Positions 1 to 6,235 of a DNA stretch of 15,028 nucleotides are shown piece after piece (within the stretch, counting starts at the first letter, position 1; the number at the start of each line of letters is the position of its first letter). Source of the DNA: Gammaproteobacteria bacterium. Its GTDB lineage: Bacteria; Pseudomonadota; Gammaproteobacteria; Arenicellales; JAOTYS01. Under the pieces are notes generated by a model. It searched no databases. It saw only the letters and a program-made list of their open reading frames with translations, and had not been told where the DNA came from. Location: NCBI GenBank assembly GCA_029861795.1, contig JAOTYS010000064.1, positions 1 to 15,028 on the forward strand, read 5' to 3'. The position numbers and the translations under genes are program-made.

Positions 1-212
1 GCCCCGAGCCTCATAAGGCCCTTCCCCTGAGTGATGTGATAAATCTCTTCTGTGAGGTGATGGCGATGCACTAGCGTTGCAGCGCCTACAGCAACGGTTG
101 CCTCTGCCAGGCTTTGATTTCGGCTTGAGCCTTTGTGTGGATGTATGAGTTCCCGAATCTCGGATCCATCCTTGGTGGTGTAGGCAGCGACCTCGGAGTA
201 CTGGGTCTTCAT
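1..212 (-). CDS. Cupin-domain protein, N-terminal 70 residues (runs off left edge)
   Basis: A minus-strand frame is open from an ATG at 212-210 to the window edge and gives 70 codons plus two bases. It carries a textbook cupin motif 1, G(X)5HXH(X)4E(X)6G, as G43, H49, H51, E56 and G63 ('LVHRHHLTEEIYHITQG'). In cupins the two histidines and the glutamate bind a divalent metal. A short N-terminal stretch with 'IRELIHP' precedes the motif, as in small mannose-6-phosphate-isomerase-like cupins. The metal ligands are seen directly; the substrate cannot be told. It is the last visible gene of the minus-strand envelope block, 125 bp downstream of mltA. There is no strong ribosome binding site before the ATG. 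The C-terminal half and cupin motif 2 lie outside the window. Confidence 0.8.
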   Translation of the reverse strand, partial: MKTQYSEVAAYTTKDGSEIRELIHPHKGSSRNQSLAEATVAVGAATLVHRHHLTEEIYHITQGKGLMRLG

Positions 213-260
213 AACGGCAAGCAAACTTCGGATTTATTCATACCGACCTGCGGTCAGACG

Positions 261-298
261 CACTTAAAACCGCCGATGGGATCCTGTTGTGTCTCCTC
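261..298. repeat. Degenerate direct copy of an internal mltA segment
   Basis: Positions 261-298 align with 608-646 inside mltA in the same orientation. By hand I count 34 of 39 columns identical with one gap, including a 16-base exact run 'cctgttgtgtctcctc'. In mltA the segment encodes residues around 'EETQQGPIGSFQV'. The copy still reads 'EETQQDPIGGFK' in the corresponding minus frame before a stop two codons later. No further similarity to mltA is visible on either side. It sits in the 125-bp gap between mltA and the cupin gene. It may be a relic of a partial tandem duplication. Confidence 0.7.
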
Positions 299-337
299 AC
301 ACCCCAAGTGTGGATTTCCGCAGCAACGGTATGCATT

Positions 338-1468
338 CTAGTTGTCGTCAGTCTCGCCTTTCGGCAGTAAGACATATAACCGGCCTGGCTGCTTCATGGT
401 TCCCGCCATAAGCTCGGCACGCGGGCCCATACCCCAAAAGAGGTCGGCGCGTATATGTCCTTTGATCGCGCCGCCGGTGTCTTGCGCGAATACCAGGTGC
501 CGGTACGGGGTCTTGGAGTCACCGGGAAGGCTTGTATCTAGCCAGATAGGTACTCCCAGGGGGACTGTCTGTGGATCCACTGCGATACTGCGCTCTGCAG
601 AGAGGGGCACTTGAAAACTGCCGATAGGGCCCTGTTGTGTCTCCTCTCGCAGACTGAAAAACACGTAACTTTGGTTTTGACTAAGTAGTTCCACGGAACG
701 ATCTGAATTCGTACGCAACCAGTCGCGTATGGTGAACAGGCTTACCTCTTCAAGTTCGAGTTCGCCTTGATCGGCGAGCACTCGCCCGATAGAGGTATAC
801 GCATAACCATTCTGATCGGCATAACCGACTCCGACAATGCGGCCGTCGGGCAGACGGACACGCCCCGACCCTTGAATGTGCAGAAAAAACAAATCTTCAG
901 CGTTGTCCACCCACAGTAGTTCGTGGCCTTTCAAGGGGCCAATATCACCTTCGATGGTTGCACGATCATGATAAGGCACGACTTTGTTCCCCACTAGTCG
1001 CCCCCGAACCCGCCGGTTCTTCAAATCAGGAAACAGCTCACCCAACTCGATGTGCAATAAGTCATCGGGGCGACGATAAATCGGGTAGCGAAATCGATCC
1101 GTCTGCTCCAGGCTTCCCCAAAGTAGTGGTTCGTAATAGCCGGTGATTAATCCGCGGCGTTTGCCTCTTACTCCACGCAACCGATGCGGCACGAAATGTG
1201 TTTCGAAAAACTGTCGTGTTACGGAGTCTGTTGGGTTATCGATCTCTGTTGCGCTCGAACAGATCAACCCCCAAGGCGCATCCGTTGCCGCCAGCCGCTG
1301 GCAGCTTTTGAGCAATGCGGGCCATGCTTGGGAATGCTTATCTTGGTCCCATCCGGGCAGATCGGTCCACTGCACTGCCTTTCCAATCCCTGGTTTGCTC
1401 GGTGCTATTAACGTGCATCCACTGGCAACAAACAAGAGAAGACTCGCTATTGCCGTGCTTCTCAGCAT
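338..1468 (-). CDS. mltA: Membrane-bound lytic murein transglycosylase A (lipoprotein)
   Basis: The 376-residue protein belongs to the MltA family, which cleaves the MurNAc-GlcNAc bond of peptidoglycan and leaves a 1,6-anhydro end. It acts at the inner face of the outer membrane. Residues 1-18 form a lipoprotein signal with lipobox 'VASGC', giving Cys18 as the lipidated residue. The middle holds the MltA barrel region ('GLITGYYEPLLWGS', 'GSGRVRLPDG'). The C-terminus is the 3D domain, with conserved aspartates in 'FAQDTGGAIKG' (D330) and 'RADLFWG' (D342). Length is normal for the family (about 360-390). The start at 1468 is set by the signal peptide; no clear ribosome binding site precedes it. 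The TPR gene lies 143 bp upstream. It appears intact, although a piece of it is repeated just downstream at 261-298. Confidence 0.95.
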   Translation of the reverse strand: MLRSTAIASLLLFVASGCTLIAPSKPGIGKAVQWTDLPGWDQDKHSQAWPALLKSCQRLAATDAPWGLICSSATEIDNPTDSVTRQFFETHFVPHRLRGVRGKRRGLITGYYEPLLWGSLEQTDRFRYPIYRRPDDLLHIELGELFPDLKNRRVRGRLVGNKVVPYHDRATIEGDIGPLKGHELLWVDNAEDLFFLHIQGSGRVRLPDGRIVGVGYADQNGYAYTSIGRVLADQGELELEEVSLFTIRDWLRTNSDRSVELLSQNQSYVFFSLREETQQGPIGSFQVPLSAERSIAVDPQTVPLGVPIWLDTSLPGDSKTPYRHLVFAQDTGGAIKGHIRADLFWGMGPRAELMAGTMKQPGRLYVLLPKGETDDN

Positions 1469-1566
1469 TAGCGGTCAGTTAACGATCAGAAAAAGATGAT
1501 TGGGAGTGTCGATTGCTGCACGAGCAAACAATATCGTCTGCAGTGACGTCGGTATCATTCCGTTGA

Positions 1567-1581
1567 ATGTGCCGGGCACAT
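1567..1581. promoter_or_regulatory. Palindrome in the leader of mltA (possible operator)
   Basis: The sequence 'atgtgccgggcacat' has two perfect 7-base arms (1567-1573 and 1575-1581) around a single G. It lies in the 143-bp gap between the TPR gene stop (1612) and the mltA start (1468), about 100 bases upstream of mltA. A dyad of this size is typical of a dimeric regulator site but could also form a short hairpin. There is no T-run on either side, so a terminator is unlikely. No specific regulator can be named. Confidence 0.35.
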
Positions 1582-1611
1582 GCAAAGTATTGCGACTGAG
1601 GTGATACCAGC

Positions 1612-2175
1612 CTAGATTTCTTCGCCAGACAGGTGTTTTTGAATTGCCTCGATGTTCTGTTGTGCGCCCATTAGATGTGGGTTCATTTTCAGAGCGCTTT
1701 GAAACGCCTCTAACGCAGTTTCTTCTTGGTCCAACTGCATGTAGATAAGTCCAAGACCGGACATGGCTCCAAAATGCCGAGGTTCGAGCTCCAGTGTTCG
1801 TTTGATGTCTTCAATAGAATTGCCGTAATCGCCGATTAGATAGTACAGCGTGGCACGTTTGTTCCAACCCTCCGCGTACTGCGGCGCTTGATCCACCACT
1901 TGACTGAACGATTCTAGCGCCTCGGTATAGCGTTGCAGTGTCATCTCCTTGATGCCCTTGCCCATCAGATCATGGGCCACAGAATTCTCAGTTTGCCGCC
2001 AAATTTCCCAAATTTTTCGTGTGATACTGGCGCCTTGGTAAACATCATCAGTAATTTTTAATGTGTCGAACAGCTGATCCAGCCGTTGGTCGGTCTGATC
2101 GGCAACTGCGGAAGTGGTGCTGGCCAGCAAAGCGCTCGCCATCAAAGCGCACAGTTTCAAACTGTGTCGTGTCAT
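1612..2175 (-). CDS. Secreted TPR-repeat protein
   Basis: From the chosen ATG at 2175 the protein has 187 residues. Residues 1-26 are a Sec signal peptide with a probable cleavage after 'SAVA', so the protein should be periplasmic. About three tetratricopeptide repeats follow at roughly 69-102, 103-136 and 137-170. They show typical consensus stretches ('YTEALESFSQVVDQAPQYAE', 'GDYGNSIEDIKRTLELEPRH', 'EETALEAFQSALKMNPHLMG'). TPRs act as protein-binding scaffolds and no enzyme domain is present. The same frame also opens at 2271, but that would place 32 polar residues before the signal peptide and run into the repeat element, so I reject that start. The gene lies between an OmpA-type lipoprotein and mltA, consistent with a role in the cell envelope. 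The partner is unknown. Confidence 0.85.
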   Translation of the reverse strand: MTRHSLKLCALMASALLASTTSAVADQTDQRLDQLFDTLKITDDVYQGASITRKIWEIWRQTENSVAHDLMGKGIKEMTLQRYTEALESFSQVVDQAPQYAEGWNKRATLYYLIGDYGNSIEDIKRTLELEPRHFGAMSGLGLIYMQLDQEETALEAFQSALKMNPHLMGAQQNIEAIQKHLSGEEI

Positions 2176-2267
2176 TGCATCAGTATGAGCTTTTCGAGAG
2201 CGGTTGCCAAGAATTTTGTCGTGGTTGTCCTTGTGTGCGTTCTCTCGCAAGCGCTTCGGGTGGATCG

Positions 2268-2418
2268 TCATACCCGCACCCGATCGAAGCCTGTCCCCGC
2301 GAAAGCGGGGATCGGGCGCAGGCTCCAGCGGGTATCCAGAAACAACGGTGATTTAAGCGCTCGAGCGCACTGGATTCCTGTCCCCGTTTTCACGGGGACA
2401 GGCTTCGCGGGAATGACA
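2268..2418. repeat. Nested palindromic intergenic repeat element
   Basis: The element holds two hairpin units between the OmpA and TPR genes. Unit 1 spans 2270-2335: outer arms 'atacccgc' / 'gcgggtat', inner arms 'cccgatc' (2279-2285) / 'gatcggg' (2310-2316), and core 'tccccgc-gaaa-gcgggga'. Unit 2 (2377-2402) has a perfect 10-bp stem 'cctgtccccg' / 'cggggacagg' around a 6-base loop. It is followed by 'gcgggaatgac', which is the complement of the left end 'gtcatacccgc' with one mismatch, so the whole block is itself an inverted repeat. Such 'tccccgcgaaagcgggga'-type repeats are widespread between genes in many Proteobacteria. It is probably non-autonomous and may also act as a transcription stop after the OmpA gene. 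Confidence 0.8.
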
Positions 2419-2449
2419 TCTCGATCGTGGTCCAGTACTACGATGATCC

Positions 2450-3025
2450 TTATTGAGATCGATCGGTAATCTCCACACGCCGATTCTTTGCGCGACCTTC
2501 ACGCGTGTCATTGGTGGCGACCGGGTTCGATTCTCCATATCCCACGGTTATTAACAATGCGTCGTCGATGCCGCCACTGACTAGATAGTCTCTTACGGAG
2601 TTTGCACGTCGTTCGGACAATCCCTGGTTATAGCTTTCTGGCCCGGTGGAATCGGTGTGACCGGCGATTTCTACTCGATTGAAAGGCCATTGGTTTAAGG
2701 TATCTATAGCGCCGTCCAGAAATGCCTCTCCTTCGGGCGTCAGCCGAGCGGAATCAAACTCAAAGTGGAGGACTCCTTGTAATTCGAGAATGATCTCGCA
2801 GCCGTCGTTGTCGACCTTTACGCCGGGACGCGTATCCGGACATTTGTCCCTGCTGTTAGGCACGCCGTCGTTGTCATCGTCACCGTCTAGCGGTTCGGGT
2901 TCCGCGGGTGTTGCAGCGATCGGTTCGGGCTCAGGTTCCGGAGCCTCCTTCGCAGTAACGCAACCGAAAAGTATTGCAGTGACGAAAGCAAGAGAAAAAA
3001 CAAGTCGTATTGGGAGGTTGATCAT
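2450..3025 (-). CDS. OmpA-family peptidoglycan-binding lipoprotein
   Basis: From the ATG at 3025 the protein has 191 residues. A ribosome binding site 'aaggatg' lies upstream of that ATG on the minus strand. Residues 1-22 are a lipoprotein signal ending in 'ILFGC', with Cys22 lipidated. A Pro/Glu linker (about 29-46) and an acidic thrombospondin-type-3-like calcium-binding stretch ('DDDNDGVPNSRDKCPD', about 49-76) follow. The OmpA C-terminal domain covers about 80-187. Its hallmark 'GHTDSTG..SYNQGLSERRA' contains D125 and R140, which in this family hold the diaminopimelate of peptidoglycan. It would tether the outer membrane to the wall. The architecture is like Pal or OprF-type proteins without the barrel. 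An in-frame ATG at 3106 is possible but puts 27 polar residues before the signal. It is the first gene of the minus-strand block. Confidence 0.92.
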   Translation of the reverse strand: MINLPIRLVFSLAFVTAILFGCVTAKEAPEPEPEPIAATPAEPEPLDGDDDNDGVPNSRDKCPDTRPGVKVDNDGCEIILELQGVLHFEFDSARLTPEGEAFLDGAIDTLNQWPFNRVEIAGHTDSTGPESYNQGLSERRANSVRDYLVSGGIDDALLITVGYGESNPVATNDTREGRAKNRRVEITDRSQ

Positions 3026-3587
3026 GTTGGTTTCATCCTTTATTAGTTGGTCATCGCGTGTGCCTAGGGTAATTCCAACCCTTTGGCGCATTCCCCTGGA
3101 GCACACTTAGACTGGATCTTACCAAAAGACCGCTGGATGGTCGTGGTTTTTACCCGAAGATTTTGGCCACGGTGATTCCCGGCTGTGAACCGCCGTGTTT
3201 TGCCGCGAAAGTCCTATGATAAGCGGTGTATTGGCCGCGGTCATTGGATCTTGGCTGCTACCCATACCACCATAGATCTCTTAAAGAGGTGTCAACCGTG
3301 GGTGGCTTCGCCGTACCTCACACGTCGACATGGGCAAGCCGTATGTCGTCGGAGGCCACTGGCGCTTCGATTGCGTTGGGAAAAAGAGTACGATTACCGC
3401 TACTGCATGCAAGCCTTAGTCCCGGACTCAGTTGATCAAAGTCGTTGCGAGACTGTGAGATCTGACCACGCGAGCGATTGTGAGCGGTGCCACAGTGATT
3501 CTTAAACTTTATGTGGTGGTCCAGGGGTCTGGGCTGGGAGGATGTGAAGTGCGTGCGGAACGAATAACCATAAAGAGGTGACTACAA
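3026..3587. other. Large divergent intergenic region
   Basis: These 562 bp separate the minus-strand OmpA gene from the plus-strand DUF1028 gene, so promoters for both directions should lie here. I see no RNA gene and no recognisable protein. One short reading frame with a good ribosome binding site is listed separately (3298-3435). A weak hairpin ('gacc-gctggat-ggtc' then 'gtggttttt', about 3128-3151) could stop plus-strand transcripts. Longer frames through the region are rich in Arg and Cys and look like chance frames. Confidence 0.6.
3298..3435 (+). CDS. Possible 45-residue small protein (unsupported by homology)
   Basis: A GTG at 3298 follows a strong Shine-Dalgarno sequence, 'taaagaggtg' (3282-3291), at good spacing. 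The identical 10-mer stands before the real DUF1028 gene at 3571-3580. The frame runs 45 codons to a TGA at 3433-3435. The product begins 'MGGFAVPHTSTWASRMSSEA' and ends in a basic and hydrophobic tail. It has no transmembrane segment or signal that I can recognise and matches no family I know. The ribosome binding site is the only positive evidence; the frame could be chance. Confidence 0.2.
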   Translation: MGGFAVPHTSTWASRMSSEATGASIALGKRVRLPLLHASLSPGLS

Positions 3588-4262
3588 ATGACTTTCTCCA
3601 TTGTTGGCCGCTGCGCGCAGACGGGAATGTTGGGTGTTGTTGTCACCACGTCCAGTATCTCCGTGGGGAGTCGTTGCCCTTGGGCGAGGGCCGGTGCGGG
3701 CGCAGTGGTAACTCAGAATATTACCGATCCGGGTCTCGGTGATGTCCTGCTGGATCTGCTTGATGACGGATTTTCGGCGAGCGAGGCCATGAACAGAGTC
3801 ATCGCGGAAGCGCCGTACATCGAATATCGTCAGTTAGCTGTTGTAGATGCGGACGGTAATATTGCTCATCATACCGGTGAGAAAACGTTGGGTACCCATG
3901 GCGTGGCCCAGGCCAGCGATTGCGTGGCGGCTGGTAACCTGCTCGCCAACACCGAAGTTCCTGGGTCCATGGTCAATGAGTTTGTCAGCAACCAAGGTGT
4001 TCACTTGGCCGAGCGACTATTGTGTTCTCTCGAAGCAGGGGTGAGCGCGGGTGGAGAGATGGGGTCGGTGAGATCAGCGGCGTTGTTGGTCGTGCATGAG
4101 CATGCCTGGCCGCTGGTGGACTTGCGGGTGGACTGGTGTGATGACCCTGTGAAAACACTACGCGAATTGTGGGGGTCTTACGAGCCTCAAATGGAGGACT
4201 ATATGACACGGGCACTTGACCCGGCTACTGCGCCGGCTTACGGTGTGCCGGGAGACCTATGA
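3588..4262 (+). CDS. DUF1028 family protein (Ntn-hydrolase-like fold)
   Basis: The 224-residue protein starts at an ATG seven bases after the strong site 'agaggtga'. It matches the DUF1028 family across its length: N-terminal 'TFSIVGRCAQTGMLGVVV', then 'PWARAGAGAVVTQN', 'LAVVDADGNIAHHTGE', 'AAGNLL', 'AERLLCSLEAG' and the C-terminal 'DLRVDWCDDPVKTLRELW'. Members of this family adopt an Ntn-hydrolase-like fold, but no reaction is firmly established that I know of. Residue 2 is a threonine, which methionine aminopeptidase would expose as a free N-terminal Thr. This is the arrangement needed for an N-terminal nucleophile amidase, though that reading is inference. There is no signal peptide, so it is cytoplasmic. 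It heads the plus-strand locus with an amine transporter and amine-type enzymes downstream, suggesting hydrolysis of an amide-like compound. Confidence 0.88.
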   Translation: MTFSIVGRCAQTGMLGVVVTTSSISVGSRCPWARAGAGAVVTQNITDPGLGDVLLDLLDDGFSASEAMNRVIAEAPYIEYRQLAVVDADGNIAHHTGEKTLGTHGVAQASDCVAAGNLLANTEVPGSMVNEFVSNQGVHLAERLLCSLEAGVSAGGEMGSVRSAALLVVHEHAWPLVDLRVDWCDDPVKTLRELWGSYEPQMEDYMTRALDPATAPAYGVPGDL

Positions 4263-4307
4263 CCATTTGGTGCTTACCTTGACGGGAATATGCATAGGAA
4301 TAACAAG

Positions 4308-4772
4308 ATGAGAATCGCAGGGCTCGCTGCGGGCGTCGCAGCGCTTATGTTGCTTGGGTGTGGCAATGAACAACCCACCGATACGGCAAAGACCGACGAG
4401 GTGGCGCCCAGCCAATCCGAAACTAACGCCGCTGACGGTCCACAAGTCAGTGTGACTGCGGACAAGACTCACGCTGTTCAGCCTGGTGATGAGATATCCT
4501 TGACGATCACCGTGGATGGTTTTGTGTTGGATGCGTCCAAGATCGGACAAGCCAACGAGCCCGGCGTGGGTCATTATCACATCTATTTGGATGACGCGTC
4601 GGGCGATGACTATTTGGGTGTGGGTGCTGATTCGAATATGAAAATTTCAGTCCCCGAGGACATCACCGACGGCACCCATGACGTTCGAGTGGTGTTGCAC
4701 AATAACGATCACAGCCCAGGCAATCCGCCGGCGGCAGGTAGCGTGGCGCTGATTGTATATAGGCTTGATTGA
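4308..4772 (+). CDS. Small periplasmic lipoprotein, possible metal-binding beta domain
   Basis: The chosen ATG at 4308 follows 'aggaa' at a spacing of about eight and starts directly at the signal peptide. An in-frame ATG at 4290 has a poorer site. The product has 154 residues with a lipobox 'LMLLGC' (Cys18) and a Thr/Glu/Ser-rich linker (about 20-44). One beta-rich domain follows (about 46-154), with 'GVGHYHIYLDD' (H89, H91) and 'VVLHNNDHSP' (H131, H135). Such histidine patterns resemble those of DUF4399-type domains, and the four histidines could bind a metal, but I do not recognise the family with certainty. It lies 45 bp after the DUF1028 gene and 196 bp before the transporter binding protein. 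It could be an accessory of the importer or an unrelated envelope protein. Confidence 0.75.
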   Translation: MRIAGLAAGVAALMLLGCGNEQPTDTAKTDEVAPSQSETNAADGPQVSVTADKTHAVQPGDEISLTITVDGFVLDASKIGQANEPGVGHYHIYLDDASGDDYLGVGADSNMKISVPEDITDGTHDVRVVLHNNDHSPGNPPAAGSVALIVYRLD

Positions 4773-4785
4773 TCCGGCTTGAGGC

Positions 4786-4804
4786 GCGCTGCTGGTGGCA
4801 GCGC
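4786..4804. terminator. GC-rich hairpin after the lipoprotein gene
   Basis: A perfect 7-bp stem 'gcgctgc' / 'gcagcgc' with loop 'tggtg' begins 13 bases after the lipoprotein stop codon. No T-run follows, so it is at best a weak or factor-assisted stop. It would separate the two upstream genes from the binding-protein gene. Confidence 0.35.
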
Positions 4805-4968
4805 TCATCCGCTAGGCTGATGATTTCATCATTATCGTGGTCTCGGGTCTACCGGCGGGTATACCTAAAACCTCAAAACGAGTTACCATTTCCCGCGGTG
4901 AACTCTTTGCACTGGCGCCGTTTCGCGGCAGGTGCAGTTATTTTCAAAACACCAACTGGAGGGAGAAC

Positions 4969-5925
4969 ATGAAACGTTTCAAATTCGTTACTGGATGTTT
5001 GCTTGCCGGGGCCATTGCCTTTTCTGCCCCAACCTGGGCCGAGGTACCGGAGTCCCAAGACCCGATCATCTTGGTTATACACGACTGGACCGGCCAATAC
5101 ATCACTACTCAAATAATGGGGGGCGTGCTACAGAAGATGGGGTACAACATCGAGTACCAGCAGGCCGACTACATCGCGCAGTTCGCCGGGCTCGAGTCGG
5201 GTGACTTGCATGTCACCATGGAGATCTGGGAAACCACGGGAAAGCAAGCAATGGATGAAAGCCTCAAGACCGGCAATACCGCGGATCTGGGCGAAACCGG
5301 AATGAAGGCCATCGAAGAATGGTGGTATCCCACGTACATGAAAGAAAAATGTCCAGGACTACCAGACTGGGAAGCGTTGAATGAATGTGCTGAGGCATTT
5401 TCCACACCAGAGACCCATCCTAAGGGCCGTTATTTGGGTGGACCTGTGACCTGGGCCGGTTTCGACGATGAACGCGCCGAAGCATTGGACCTTAACTATG
5501 AAGTGGTGCACGCGGGCACCGACGCGGCTTTGTTTGCGGAGATCCAGTCGGCCTACGAACGCAAAGCACCCATCCTCGCATGGGTCTATACCCCACACTG
5601 GGCACCTATTAAGTACAAAGGCGAGTGGGTAGAGTTTCCGCGTTATAGCGAGGAATGCTACGACGATCCGAGTTGGGGATTGAATCCAAATGCGGCGTAC
5701 GATTGCGGCAAGCCACGGGGCTGGATCAAAAAGGTGGGTTGGAAAGCTGGCGAAGAAAAATGGCCTTGTGCGTATCAAGCCATACGTAACTTCAAGATCA
5801 GCAATCAAGAGATGGGTAGCATGGTAGGTATGGTTGATTTGGATGGTCGCGAAGTGGAAGAAGTCGTCGAGGAATGGATTAACAACAACGAGAGCACATG
5901 GAAGACCTGGACTGAGTGTAGTTAA
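4969..5925 (+). CDS. Glycine-betaine/choline-type ABC transporter substrate-binding protein (OpuAC family)
   Basis: The 318-residue protein starts at an ATG just after a very strong ribosome binding site, 'ggagggag' (4958-4965). In-frame codons upstream to 4837 lack a signal peptide. Residues 1-24 are a Sec signal cleaved after 'PTWA'. The mature part is an OpuAC (type II periplasmic binding) domain with 'VIHDWTGQYITTQIMGGVL', 'VTMEIWETTG', 'GGPVTWAGFDDE' and 'PILAWVYTPHWA'. Many tryptophans (W40, W87, W162, W205, W211) are candidates for the aromatic cage that binds a quaternary ammonium group in this family. Six cysteines remain in the mature chain (128, 140, 230, 246, 267, 317), suggesting disulfides in the periplasm. 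The fused permease for the same importer lies 310 bp downstream. The substrate could be glycine betaine, choline, proline betaine or a related compound. Confidence 0.92.
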   Translation: MKRFKFVTGCLLAGAIAFSAPTWAEVPESQDPIILVIHDWTGQYITTQIMGGVLQKMGYNIEYQQADYIAQFAGLESGDLHVTMEIWETTGKQAMDESLKTGNTADLGETGMKAIEEWWYPTYMKEKCPGLPDWEALNECAEAFSTPETHPKGRYLGGPVTWAGFDDERAEALDLNYEVVHAGTDAALFAEIQSAYERKAPILAWVYTPHWAPIKYKGEWVEFPRYSEECYDDPSWGLNPNAAYDCGKPRGWIKKVGWKAGEEKWPCAYQAIRNFKISNQEMGSMVGMVDLDGREVEEVVEEWINNNESTWKTWTECS

Positions 5926-5942
5926 CCCGAGGACAAGTCTCA

Positions 5943-5973
5943 GACCCGCTGGCCAGTTGTCGGCCGGCGGGTC
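5943..5973 (+). terminator. Strong hairpin after the binding-protein gene (terminator or attenuator)
   Basis: A 12-bp stem 'gacccgctggcc' (5943-5954) / 'ggccggcgggtc' (5962-5973), with one G-T pair and a 7-base loop, lies 17 bases after the stop codon at 5925. The tail 'aatctatttta' is only moderately T-rich. Placed between the binding protein and its permease, it would let the binding protein be made in excess over the membrane component, a common arrangement in ABC importers. Confidence 0.75.
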
Positions 5974-6235
5974 AATCTATTTTATGCGTGTGTCGATTCC
6001 AGCGTCCGTTCACCTAATCGATTGCGCTTTGTAAGCCGATCTCAAGTCTCTAGTTACCAACACGAACGATTTGGTGATTGTTTGCCTAGCTGACTCGCTC
6101 ATAACAACAAACCCAAGCCTCTGCAGTGATACAGTAATGGTCTGCAGGTCCATGTTTGGCCGCCCATTGTTATCGAATTTGTCAATAAGAATTGAGCGTT
6201 TCATGTCAGACCTGTAGGGGGCATCGCATCGGATC
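5974..6235. other. Gap between binding protein and permease
   Basis: These 262 bp follow the hairpin and precede the permease start. The plus strand is closed by stops just before the ATG at 6236 (TAG at 6215), so the permease cannot start earlier. On the minus strand there is a 64-codon frame at 6010-6204, beginning 'MKRSILIDKFDNNGRP', with a modest 'caggt' before it. I cannot assign it and rate it as probably chance. A promoter for the permease may lie here, but I cannot place it. Confidence 0.4.

Noticed and set aside
298..312. Small hairpin 'cacac-cccaa-gtgtg' downstream of mltA
   Set aside because: Only five base pairs and no T-run on the transcribed strand; not a credible terminator.
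2086..2469. Plus-strand 127-codon frame through the repeat element
   Set aside because: It overlaps the TPR gene and the palindromic repeat, is rich in Arg and Cys, and has no domain. It is a shadow frame.
3330..3419. A frame reading 'MGKPYVVGGHWRFDCVG' that resembles the 'GKPY.V.G.WY' start of RlpA-type transglycosylases
   Set aside because: Only about 15 residues resemble the family, the frame stops after 30 codons, and the neighbouring frames show no barrel domain. Too short to call a pseudogene.
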